A DNA stretch of 19,218 nt. Origin: JAZFYD01 sp036443405 (GTDB taxonomy: Bacteria; Planctomycetota; PLA2). Numbering within the stretch: position 1 is the stretch's first letter; each line of letters opens with the position of its first letter. The position numbers and the translations under genes were made by a program. Positions 1 through 7,362 of the stretch are shown here, one piece after another. A model generated the notes under the pieces. It was not told the DNA's origin and did not search any database. It saw only the letters and a list, made by a program, of their open reading frames with translations. The stretch covers positions 1-19,218 of the forward strand of contig JAZFYD010000187.1 of assembly GCA_036443405.1 (NCBI GenBank), written 5' to 3'.

Positions 1-361
1 AGCACCGCACGTGGCGGTGGGGGATCGCCGCGATCTGGTGCTCGTCCTCGTACTCGATTCGGCCTGGGTTCGGGCAGTGCAGGGCGCGGATCGGGCGGCC
101 GTGCCCTTTCAGTTCGACCGCTAGGTCCCACACGCGCCGCACGCATTCCCGGGCATCGGGCCGAAACCAGAAGATCGCGCGGTCGGAGACCCAGATTGGC
201 GCGATCAAGTGCTCGCCGAACCACTCCAGTGGCTCGTAGATCCGGTCGCGTTCGTACTCCTCGATGTCATCGCTGCGGGCCAACGCGTACGCGGCCACGA
301 AGATCCCCTGATACCGATGCGAGTCGGGATGTCGGGCAGAGATCACCAATCGGAAGTACAT
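1..361 (-). CDS. Hypothetical protein, N-terminal 120 residues (cut by window edge)
   Basis: An open frame reads leftward from an ATG (complement of 359-361) to the window edge with no stop, so the C-terminus is missing. An AGGA Shine-Dalgarno-like sequence (complement of 368-371) sits about 6 nt before the ATG, one of the few clear ones in this window. The protein starts MYFRLVISARHPDS and is rich in charged and aromatic residues. It has no signal peptide or membrane segment, so it is probably cytoplasmic. I recognise no family or catalytic motif. The gene is divergent from the homocysteine S-methyltransferase gene across 64 bp. Codon use resembles the neighbours. The larger minus-strand frame that covers 267-1313 is a shadow of the methyltransferase gene and was not used. 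Confidence 0.7.
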   Translation of the reverse strand, partial: MYFRLVISARHPDSHRYQGIFVAAYALARSDDIEEYERDRIYEPLEWFGEHLIAPIWVSDRAIFWFRPDARECVRRVWDLAVELKGHGRPIRALHCPNPGRIEYEDEHQIAAIPHRHVRC

Positions 362-412
362 GACAAATCCTGAGCACGCCGTCTAAAACCGATCGCGGCG
401 CGTGCGGTTCGC

Positions 413-418
413 TACTCT
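413..418 (+). promoter_or_regulatory. Putative -10 box for the homocysteine S-methyltransferase gene
   Basis: TACTCT lies 7 nt before the ATG at 426. No Shine-Dalgarno sequence is visible between them and no clear -35 is seen. This is the arrangement expected of a leaderless transcript starting at or near the A of the ATG. It matches the layout before five other genes here. Confidence 0.4.
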
Positions 419-425
419 GTCGCGC

Positions 426-1343
426 ATGAACCCGCTTTTGGCGCGGATGCCCCATTCGGGTGTGCTGTTGCTCGACGGAGGCCTCGCCACCGAACTCGAA
501 GCGCGCGGCCACGATCTCTCCGGGCACCTCTGGTCGGCGGACCTCCTGATCGACGCGCCAGACGCGATCCGCGAGGTGCACGAGGCCTATCTCGACGCGG
601 GCTCCGATTGCGTCATCACGTCGAGCTACCAGGCCACGCTCGAGGGCTTGCGCGCGCGCGGCCTCGACGACATCGATGCGATGCTGGCGCTCAAGCGCTC
701 GGTGGCGTTGGCCCGCGCTGCGTGTGCGGCGCGCAAACCCGACGCCCTCGTCGCGGCCAGCATCGGTCCCTACGGCGCCGGCCTCGCCGACGGTTCGGAG
801 TACACCGGGGTCTACCCCGGCATGAGCGAGGACACCATCCGCCGATGGCACGCGCCGCGCTGGCGCATCCTCGCCTCGGCCGGCGCCGATCTGATCGCGT
901 GCGAAACGATCCCGTCTTTTCCCGAGGTGCGCGCCCTCGCGCGGCTGCTTCAAGAGACACCGGATGTCTGGGCGTGGTTCAGTTTCAGTTGCGCCGACGG
1001 CGAGGGCCTGCGCGACGGCACGCCGATCGCCGACTGCGTCTCTCATCTCGAATCCGTCGAGCGCGTCGCCGCTGTCGGCGTCAACTGCACCGCGCCGCAG
1101 CATGTGGCCTCGCTGCTCGCCGCCGCCCGCAGCGTGACGGATCGCCCGCTCTTGGCCTACCCGAACTCGGGCGAGGACTACGACGTGGCCGCCAAATCCT
1201 GGAAGGGCGCCTCCGGCCCGGACTCCGCGGCGGATTTCGCCAGTCTCGCGCAGGATTGGCGGGCCGCGGGCGCCTCGATCCTGGGCGGCTGCTGCCGTAC
1301 CGGACCGGGACACATTCGGGAAATCGTAAAAGTCGTGTCGTGA
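426..1343 (+). CDS. mmuM: Homocysteine S-methyltransferase (MmuM-like)
   Basis: The 305-residue product belongs to the zinc-dependent homocysteine S-methyltransferase family, which moves a methyl group from S-methylmethionine or S-adenosylmethionine to homocysteine to make methionine. The three zinc-ligand cysteines are in place: C221 in GVNCTAP, and C289 and C290 in GGCCRTGP near the C-terminus. The N-terminus has the family's LLDGGLATELEARG barrel-start motif. Length is close to the roughly 310 residues of E. coli MmuM. The frame is open upstream to a GTG at 402, but I chose ATG 426 because a -10-like box lies at 413-418 and the family motif begins soon after it. No B12-binding domains follow, so it is not full-length MetH. 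Substrate preference cannot be read from the sequence. Confidence 0.9.
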   Translation: MNPLLARMPHSGVLLLDGGLATELEARGHDLSGHLWSADLLIDAPDAIREVHEAYLDAGSDCVITSSYQATLEGLRARGLDDIDAMLALKRSVALARAACAARKPDALVAASIGPYGAGLADGSEYTGVYPGMSEDTIRRWHAPRWRILASAGADLIACETIPSFPEVRALARLLQETPDVWAWFSFSCADGEGLRDGTPIADCVSHLESVERVAAVGVNCTAPQHVASLLAAARSVTDRPLLAYPNSGEDYDVAAKSWKGASGPDSAADFASLAQDWRAAGASILGGCCRTGPGHIREIVKVVS

Positions 1344-1395
1344 TGCCCCATCGATCGGGAACCGCCGAGGAACCGATTACGTCTATGGGACCGCT

Positions 1396-2310
1396 ATGAA
1401 CATCATGAAGACCACCCTCACCGCCGCCTCCGTCTGCCTGCTCCTCTCGGTTTCCGCCCACGCCGAGGACGGGATCACGTGCGAACTTCTGCCGCCGCAG
1501 CAGGATCCGTCGCGAGCCAGCCAGCATCTCGGCGAGCTCCAGGACGGCATGCGCTGGGTGTTCACCATGGCGCGCGAGTACACCGTCTACGACCAGATCT
1601 CGATTTACGGGACGCTTCGTCGCGAAGGCAAGAAAGCGCCCGGCCGTGAGTTCGCGCGCAGCGGCGATCTCGTCGTCGTCCTACGTGGCGGCCGCGAAAA
1701 CAACAAGGATCGCCGCAAGACGATGCCCATCGCATGGGCCACCGGCGAGACCCGGGTGGGGGGCGGCAATCTCGGCAGCTGCCATCTCTTCATGGAGAAG
1801 ATGTTCGGGCGCCTCCCCGCGGGCAAGTACTCGATCTACTTCGAGGTGAAACAGATCCGGTCGAAGACCGTCGAGTTCGAGGTCATCACCGCGACGTTGG
1901 AAGGCGCGAAGCAGAAAACCCAGACCGACGCGAAGCTGAAGCTCGAACTGCGGACCACCAAGCAGGGCACCCGCATCGCGCGGCTGAAGAACACGCTCAA
2001 CCACCAGATCATCTTCAGCGCTTACGTCAACGGCGGCAAGCAGCCGGAGCCCGGCGTCGTCGTCTCCGGCATCGTCAACACGCAGCGCTGGAATCCGCGC
2101 CGCGGTTGGGCCCAGTCCGGCGGCGGCTGGTGCGGCACCGGACTCGGGCAGTACATCCTGAAGCCGGGCGAGACCGTCGACATCAGCGTGCATCCGTTCA
2201 TGACCGGAATCATCCGGCACCACCTGAACGCGAGCACGATGGCGGACGGCAAACGGAAGGCGATTGAGATCTTCTCGGAGCCGTTCCTCGAGGGGCCCGC
2301 GGCGCAGTAG
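1396..2310 (+). CDS. Secreted hypothetical protein (304 aa)
   Basis: I do not recognise the family. The N-terminus is a clear Sec signal peptide: a short positive start, a hydrophobic stretch and an AHA-ED cleavage site near residues 23-24. The mature part is a mixed, probably beta-rich protein (IYFEVKQIRSKTVEFEVIT, LELRTTKQGTRIARLKN). It looks like immunoglobulin-like or extracellular beta-sandwich proteins, with scattered cysteines and no obvious catalytic motif. The gene follows the methyltransferase by 52 bp on the same strand and may be co-transcribed with it. A second ATG at 1405 would also leave an intact signal peptide. A weak -10-like TATGGG lies 6 nt before 1396. It probably acts in the periplasm or outside the cell. 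Confidence 0.8.
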   Translation: MNIMKTTLTAASVCLLLSVSAHAEDGITCELLPPQQDPSRASQHLGELQDGMRWVFTMAREYTVYDQISIYGTLRREGKKAPGREFARSGDLVVVLRGGRENNKDRRKTMPIAWATGETRVGGGNLGSCHLFMEKMFGRLPAGKYSIYFEVKQIRSKTVEFEVITATLEGAKQKTQTDAKLKLELRTTKQGTRIARLKNTLNHQIIFSAYVNGGKQPEPGVVVSGIVNTQRWNPRRGWAQSGGGWCGTGLGQYILKPGETVDISVHPFMTGIIRHHLNASTMADGKRKAIEIFSEPFLEGPAAQ

Positions 2311-2361
2311 CGCCGGTGTAGTGTTCCGCGGGCGTGCGCACGGTCGCCATCTCGCGATAGG

Positions 2362-3681
2362 ATGGCGCTACCGCCACCGCATCGATCCGCACTGCCCGCG
2401 GAACGTGAATTGAACAGACTGTCTCCGAACCGGCTCTTCGGCCTGGTTCTCTGCCTGCCCTTCGGGCTGCTGCTCGCCGTCTTCGACGCCCGGCCCGCGA
2501 TCGAGCGCGCCCACGGCGATTTCCCGCACGACGCCTATGTCTGGCAGCGCGATTGGTCGCCCGAGGTGCGCGCCGCGGTGAAACGACGTGGTCCGGCGTT
2601 CTCGCGTCTGGTGGTTTTGGGCGCCGAAGTCTCCTATGCGGGCGACCGCCGCAGCATGATTCGCGTGGCACACGAACTCCCGCGCGGAGCCGGGGTCGCG
2701 CTGCGGGTCGGGCCGACGCGGCGTTCGCTTTCGGCGGAGACGGCGGCGCTCGCTGCGGTCGCGAGGGAGTTGGCCGCCGCCGGTCCGAGCGAGCTCCAGA
2801 TCGATTTCGACTGCCCGTCCGGCCGTCTCGACGAGTACCGGGAGCTCGTTCTGCAGCTACGCGCGGCGGTGGCGCCGATCCCGCTCGTGATCACCGCGCT
2901 GCCGAGTTGGTTGGACCACCGCGCGTTTCGGCGCCTCGCGCACGCATGCGACGGATTCGTGCTTCAGGTGCACTCCGTCGAGGCACCCGGGCCCGGCGAA
3001 CGGTTCCGGATCTGTGATCCCGACGCCGCGCGCCGTTTTGTCGAGCGCGCCGCGCGTATCAAGCGGCCGTTTCGCGTGGCGCTCCCGACCTATGGCTATC
3101 TCGCCGGTTTCGATGGAAACGGTCGGCTGCTCGGATTGCAGGCGGAGGGGCCGGGGCGCCATTGGCCGGCCGGCACCCGCGTGCGCAGGATCGAATCGGA
3201 TCCCGCAGCCATGTCGGCGCTGGTCGCATCCTGGCGCGCCGACCGGCCCGCGGCGATGCGTGGCGTGATCTGGTACCGGCTGCCGGTGGATCGGGAGCGG
3301 TACAACTGGAAGTGGCCGACCATGAGCGCCGTGTTGCGCGGCGAACTCCCGGCGGCGCGGCTTGCGGTAAACGCGGCGCGGGATCGCGACGGACTCTGGC
3401 AAGTCACGCTGGTGAACAGCGGCGACGCCGACGCGCACACCTACGTCGAGGTTTCGTTGTCCTGGGGCGACGGAGCGCTGATCGCGGCGGACGCGCTCGG
3501 CGGGTTCGAGTTCATCGAAGAGGACGGCCTCGCCGAACGGGGCGCGGGACGCGCGTTGCTGCGCGCGCGTGAGCGGCACGTGTTCGAGCGCGTCGGTCCG
3601 GGTGAGCGGCGCGCATTGGGTTGGCTGCGCTTGAGCGGCGTGGAGACGATGGAGGTGAGCGTTGCGCCGCTTGCTCAGTAG
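2362..3681 (+). CDS. DUF3142-like membrane-anchored or exported protein
   Basis: The 439-residue product has one hydrophobic segment at about residues 24-40 (LFGLVLCLPFGLLLAVF), which is either an uncleaved anchor or a signal peptide. A barrel-like region follows, with HDAYVWQRDWSPEVR, a run of beta strands ending in acidic motifs such as LQIDFDCPSGRL, and VALPTYGY. From memory these match DUF3142 proteins, which look like glycoside-hydrolase-type TIM barrels but have no assigned function. The C-terminal 100 residues look like a separate beta domain. Its last 20 bp overlap the next gene, so the two are probably co-translated. A TTG at 2410 is a credible alternative start that would place the hydrophobic segment closer to the N-terminus. 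Confidence 0.75.
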   Translation: MALPPPHRSALPAERELNRLSPNRLFGLVLCLPFGLLLAVFDARPAIERAHGDFPHDAYVWQRDWSPEVRAAVKRRGPAFSRLVVLGAEVSYAGDRRSMIRVAHELPRGAGVALRVGPTRRSLSAETAALAAVARELAAAGPSELQIDFDCPSGRLDEYRELVLQLRAAVAPIPLVITALPSWLDHRAFRRLAHACDGFVLQVHSVEAPGPGERFRICDPDAARRFVERAARIKRPFRVALPTYGYLAGFDGNGRLLGLQAEGPGRHWPAGTRVRRIESDPAAMSALVASWRADRPAAMRGVIWYRLPVDRERYNWKWPTMSAVLRGELPAARLAVNAARDRDGLWQVTLVNSGDADAHTYVEVSLSWGDGALIAADALGGFEFIEEDGLAERGAGRALLRARERHVFERVGPGERRALGWLRLSGVETMEVSVAPLAQ

Positions 3682-5677
3682 CCTCTTTCTGTGCGCCGCC
3701 GCCGTTTGGCCGTGCGGGCCGTACTTCCCGAACCGTTTGCTGCCCGACGGGGATGCCTCGCTGTTTCCGGCGCCTTTTGCCGCGTTCGAGCGCGAGGTGG
3801 CGCGCATAGCGAAACGGATGCCGGAACCGGCGGAGTTCGAGCACGTGCACGCGGAGGATCATCCGGCGTGGGACACGGCCGAAATCGCCGTCGATCAACT
3901 CGCCGCGGCGCTGCCGCGTGGTGCGGAGTCGGATGCGCTCGTCGCACGCGTGCGCAATCTGCGCATTGCGATGGGGCGGTATGCCAGCTCGCTGGAGTTC
4001 GTGCGTGCGCGCAAGGGGCAGGACGTCGCTCCCGATGACGAGCCGCCGGTGATGGTCGTGCCGGCGGGGTTGCCGGCGGAGTTCGATTTCTATCTGCGCG
4101 GCGCCGCCGCGTACTACCGGTGCGCTCGCGGCGACGCCCGGCGCCACTTCGAGAAACTGCTGCTATTGCCGGCGCCGCAGCGCGCGCACCGTTCCGTCTG
4201 GGCGGCGTTCATGCTCGGACGTTTGTTGGCGCGGGAGGATCCGGACCGCGCGGTGGCCGCGTTTCGCCGGGTGCGCGAACTCGCGCGCGGTGGCGCGGCG
4301 GATCCGCTGGGATTGGCGGCCGCTGCGATCGGACGGGAGGCGCAGGTGGAGTTGGGAAGGCGTCGTTACGCGGAAGCCCTCGCGCTCTACTTCGAACACT
4401 GGCGCGCGGGAGCGCCCACCGCGCTTCCGTCCCTGCGCACCTCGATCGCGTTCGCCCTGGACGAGGGCGGCGAGGCCCTGATCCGCGTTGCGCGTGCCAC
4501 GCCGGCGAGGGATCTCGTCACGGCGTCGCTGCTGTCGTCGCATCGCGGACGCTCGTTCGACCGCTCGGTTCCCGCGCGGCCGGCCGACGCACGGACACAG
4601 TGGCTCTCAGCGCTTGAGCGGACGCGTGGGCGGAGCGTGGCGTCGGCGGATCGCGTCGCGCTTGTGGCCTATCAGGCCGGCGAGATTCAACTTACCGCAC
4701 GTTGGCTGGCGCGCGCGCCCGCCGACGCCTCGCTGACCATTTGGCTGCGCGCCAAGCTCGCGCTGCGGGCGGGCAACGCGGCCAAGGGCGCGCGGTTGTT
4801 GCACCTTCTTGCGCGCCGCTTTCCGGAGCACGACCGGTGGGAAAAACTCGAAGGGATCGTCGACTACGCAAGCGTCTCCGGCGATCTCGGTTTGTTGCAT
4901 CTTGCGCGCCGCCAATACGCCGAGTCGTTGGCGCTGCTGTTGAGCGGCGGGCATTGGCTCGATGCGGCGTATGTGGCCGAGCGGGTATTGACGCCGGAGG
5001 AGCTCGTGCGGTTTGTTCGCGCGCGGTGGGTGCGCGTGGCCGCCGATCCGGGCGTCTCGCGTGATCTCGCAAATCTATGCGGGCGCCGGTTGGCGCGCCT
5101 CGGCCGGCATGATGACGCGCGCGAGTTTCTTCCAAACCCGCAGCGCAAATGGCTCGCCGCGTTCGCCCAGGAGATGCAGCGCGGTCGCAATCCGCAGCGG
5201 GATCGCGGGCAGCGAGGCGAGTCCCTCTGGCGGGCTTCGACCATCGCCCGTGAGCGCGGCATGGCGTTGTTCGGGACCGAGGCGGAGCCCGACTGGTTCG
5301 TGTTCGGCGGCAACTACGAGCTTCGCGCGACGAGTCGGATGCGGCGCGACCGCGTGTTTCACGAGCAGACCCTCACGCGGCCGAGCGAGCATGAGAAGGC
5401 GCGGCTTCGCCGTCACGTCGTGGCGACCGAACAGCGCTGGCATTACCGATACACGGCGGCGGATATCGCGTGGGAGGCGCTTGCGTTGATGCCCGAGCAC
5501 GACGAAGAGACGGCGCGGCGTTTTTGTGTCGTGGGCGGGTGGCTGAAGGATCGCGATCCGCAGGCTGCCGATCGTTTCTACAAGGCGTTGGTGGTGCGAT
5601 GCCGGAAAACCGAGCTTGGACGAAGAGCGGACAAGCTGCGTTGGTTTCCGGAACTCGCTCCGACTCCGGGGAAATGA
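3662..5677 (+). CDS. Exported TPR-like repeat protein (671 aa)
   Basis: The gene starts with TTG, with GGAGGTGA (3651-3658) just upstream; TTG 3671 is a second option with longer spacing. Residues 1-16 form a signal peptide (MRRLLSSLFLCAAAVWP) followed at once by CGPYFPNRLL. The placement of C-G-P right after the hydrophobic stretch hints at a lipoprotein, but the lipobox is not canonical. The body is alpha-helical, rich in A, R and L. It has repeated 34-residue-like helical pairs, for example around 'AAYYRCARGDARRHFEKLL', 'VAAFRRVRELA' and 'RRYAEALALYFEHW', which suggest tetratricopeptide-type repeats. I see no catalytic motif. The overlap with the DUF3142-like gene suggests the two proteins work together in the envelope. 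The specific role is unknown. Confidence 0.8.
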   Translation: MRRLLSSLFLCAAAVWPCGPYFPNRLLPDGDASLFPAPFAAFEREVARIAKRMPEPAEFEHVHAEDHPAWDTAEIAVDQLAAALPRGAESDALVARVRNLRIAMGRYASSLEFVRARKGQDVAPDDEPPVMVVPAGLPAEFDFYLRGAAAYYRCARGDARRHFEKLLLLPAPQRAHRSVWAAFMLGRLLAREDPDRAVAAFRRVRELARGGAADPLGLAAAAIGREAQVELGRRRYAEALALYFEHWRAGAPTALPSLRTSIAFALDEGGEALIRVARATPARDLVTASLLSSHRGRSFDRSVPARPADARTQWLSALERTRGRSVASADRVALVAYQAGEIQLTARWLARAPADASLTIWLRAKLALRAGNAAKGARLLHLLARRFPEHDRWEKLEGIVDYASVSGDLGLLHLARRQYAESLALLLSGGHWLDAAYVAERVLTPEELVRFVRARWVRVAADPGVSRDLANLCGRRLARLGRHDDAREFLPNPQRKWLAAFAQEMQRGRNPQRDRGQRGESLWRASTIARERGMALFGTEAEPDWFVFGGNYELRATSRMRRDRVFHEQTLTRPSEHEKARLRRHVVATEQRWHYRYTAADIAWEALALMPEHDEETARRFCVVGGWLKDRDPQAADRFYKALVVRCRKTELGRRADKLRWFPELAPTPGK

Positions 5678-5687
5678 GGCGCGCTAC

Positions 5688-6194
5688 TTACTCGACAACA
5701 AACGACGTCACTTCCCACTCGATGCCCTGCCGTTCGCCCATGATGTGGCGCAGGAAGTGGCGGGGGTAGCCGCGGTCCTCGTCGAAGTGGACCTGCATCA
5801 CCACCGAGTCGGGTGAGTCGCCGTACACTCCCTCGGCACGGGAGGTGAGTTCCTGATCGAGCATCGCGAACATGCCGGTCACGCTCCAGTGGCGCCACGT
5901 GCGTTCCGGCGGTTTGACGCCGTTGGTCGTCATGTCGATGACCTTGCCTTCGCGCACGAAGACGCGGTGTTCGTTTTGCTGTCGGCCGTGGACGCGGATC
6001 GCGAGCCGGTAGCTCGGAATCTTCGCCTGCCGCCAGGTCGCGCGCGCCTGTTTCAGCGTGTCCCTGCTCAGCGGCTCGCCGGGTCCGCGGAGGAAAAGCA
6101 CGAGAAAGACCGTCGCCAGGACGGCGCCGCAGGTCAGGCCGATCAGCGGGGCCTTCCAGCGGGAAGGTGTTATGGCGGCAGTCCGTTCGTGCAT
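5688..6194 (-). CDS. Membrane-anchored DUF6174-like protein
   Basis: The 168-residue product starts MHERTAAITPSRWK and has one transmembrane segment at about residues 15-35 (APLIGLTCGAVLATVFLVLF). A small soluble domain follows it on the outer face: W-RQAKIPSYRLAIRV, a VREGKVIDM strand, then VMQVHFDEDRGYPRHFLR and a final WEVTSFVVE. The order 'alanine/tryptophan helix, SYRL strand, V-DGKV strand, V-FD--GYP, WEVT' resembles DUF6174 proteins from memory, which have no known function. It converges with the TPR-like gene, with 10 bp between the stops, and diverges from the SGNH gene. The frame is open further upstream to 6653, but that part overlaps the SGNH gene and carries no signal. Confidence 0.75.
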   Translation of the reverse strand: MHERTAAITPSRWKAPLIGLTCGAVLATVFLVLFLRGPGEPLSRDTLKQARATWRQAKIPSYRLAIRVHGRQQNEHRVFVREGKVIDMTTNGVKPPERTWRHWSVTGMFAMLDQELTSRAEGVYGDSPDSVVMQVHFDEDRGYPRHFLRHIMGERQGIEWEVTSFVVE

Positions 6195-6200
6195 CGGGGC

Positions 6201-6206
6201 AATGTA
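6201..6206 (-). promoter_or_regulatory. Putative -10 box for the DUF6174-like gene
   Basis: On the minus strand TACATT lies 6 nt before the ATG (6194), and no Shine-Dalgarno lies between. It sits back to back with the -10 of the SGNH gene in a 46-bp divergent spacer. Confidence 0.4.
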
Positions 6207-6227
6207 CCGCTCGGCAACTCGATCCCC

Positions 6228-6233
6228 TACACT
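6228..6233 (+). promoter_or_regulatory. Putative -10 box for the SGNH hydrolase gene
   Basis: TACACT lies 7 nt before the ATG at 6241. No Shine-Dalgarno or -35 is visible. This is consistent with a leaderless transcript. Confidence 0.45.
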
Positions 6234-6240
6234 TGCGCCG

Positions 6241-7362
6241 ATGGCGTCGGAATCGAGACTGCGGCGGTGGTTCAAGTTGGCCGCGGTCTTTGGGTCACTC
6301 TGTTTCGCGCTGCTCGTTGCGGAGGGTGGCGCCCGCCTCTTCGAAAAACGCGGCGGCCACTCCCGCCTCTTCACGGAGTTCGATCCGCTTCTCGGCTGGC
6401 GCAAGATCCCCGGCAAGTCCGGTGTGATGAAAACCGGCGAGTACGAGGTCACCGAATCGATCAACGCGCGCGGCCTGCGCGGGCCGGTCGTGCCGCACGA
6501 AAAGCCCGACGGCGAGTACCGCGTGCTGGTTCTCGGGGATTCGTTTGTCGAGGGGTACACCGTCGAGGACGACCAGCACTCGACGGCTGTCATGATGCGG
6601 TTGCTCGATGCGGCTCCGGGCGAAACGCGATTCGAGGTGATCAACGCCGGCACCGGCGGGTACTCGACGGATCAGGAGCTTTTGTTTTTCACGAGCGAGG
6701 GGCACAAGTACCGGCCGGACCTGACCGTGCTCGTCTTTTTCGACAACGACACCTGGTACAACGCGCAGTCGAAGTACACGGTCGGGGCGAAGCCGGTGTT
6801 TCACCTCGACGAGTCGGGGAACCTGCAACTCCAAACCTCGCACGTCGTCCCGTTGTCGCAGTCCGGTTCCGCGCTGGCCGGATTTCTGTGGGACCACTCG
6901 CACCTGTACCGGCGCATTCGCCGCAAGCTCGCTCGGCCGGGGAGACTCGAAGACGCCAACGCCGCTTATCAGATGCCGCTTTCCGAGCAGATGAAAAAGG
7001 CGTGGCGAGTGACGACGGCGATCCTCGGCGAGCTGAAGAAAGAGACCGCCGAGATCGGCAGCGGCCTGCTCGTCGTCTACACGCCCGGCAACTACGCGAT
7101 CTATGAGGATGTCGCTTCGGAGCGGCTGGAGAAATACGGCCAAGCCGCCGGCGAGCGCGACTTCGGGCGCGTGGCCCGCGACCTCGAACAGGCGTGCGCG
7201 GAGCACGGCATTCCGTACCTGGATCTGACGCCGCTCCTGAAAGCGGAGGCGGCGAAGGGGAACATCCTGTACTTCCGCAAGGACGGCCACTGGAACCTCG
7301 ACGGGCACCGACGCGTGGGCGAGTGGTTGGCCGCCGCAGTCTTGGAGAAACAGAAGCAATGA
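6241..7362 (+). CDS. SGNH/GDSL-family hydrolase, membrane-anchored or exported
   Basis: The 373-residue product begins with a positively charged start and a hydrophobic stretch (FKLAAVFGSLCFALLVAEGG) that is either an anchor or a signal. The SGNH blocks are all present: block I LVLGDSFVEGYTV with nucleophile S101; a glycine in AGTGGYSTDQE (about G140); N169 in FFDNDTW; and the D-x-H of KDGHWNLDGHR (D348, H350). The family hydrolyses esters or removes acyl groups from lipids, sugars or polysaccharides; the substrate cannot be read here. The ATG at 6241 follows a -10-like box. The open frame upstream to 6058 runs through the divergent gene and was rejected. The stop overlaps the subtilase start by ATGA, implying translational coupling. 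Confidence 0.88.
   Translation: MASESRLRRWFKLAAVFGSLCFALLVAEGGARLFEKRGGHSRLFTEFDPLLGWRKIPGKSGVMKTGEYEVTESINARGLRGPVVPHEKPDGEYRVLVLGDSFVEGYTVEDDQHSTAVMMRLLDAAPGETRFEVINAGTGGYSTDQELLFFTSEGHKYRPDLTVLVFFDNDTWYNAQSKYTVGAKPVFHLDESGNLQLQTSHVVPLSQSGSALAGFLWDHSHLYRRIRRKLARPGRLEDANAAYQMPLSEQMKKAWRVTTAILGELKKETAEIGSGLLVVYTPGNYAIYEDVASERLEKYGQAAGERDFGRVARDLEQACAEHGIPYLDLTPLLKAEAAKGNILYFRKDGHWNLDGHRRVGEWLAAAVLEKQKQ

Noticed and set aside
267..1313. 348-codon minus-strand frame opposite the homocysteine S-methyltransferase
   Set aside because: It is antisense to a gene with clear family motifs and has the arginine- and glycine-rich look of a shadow frame.
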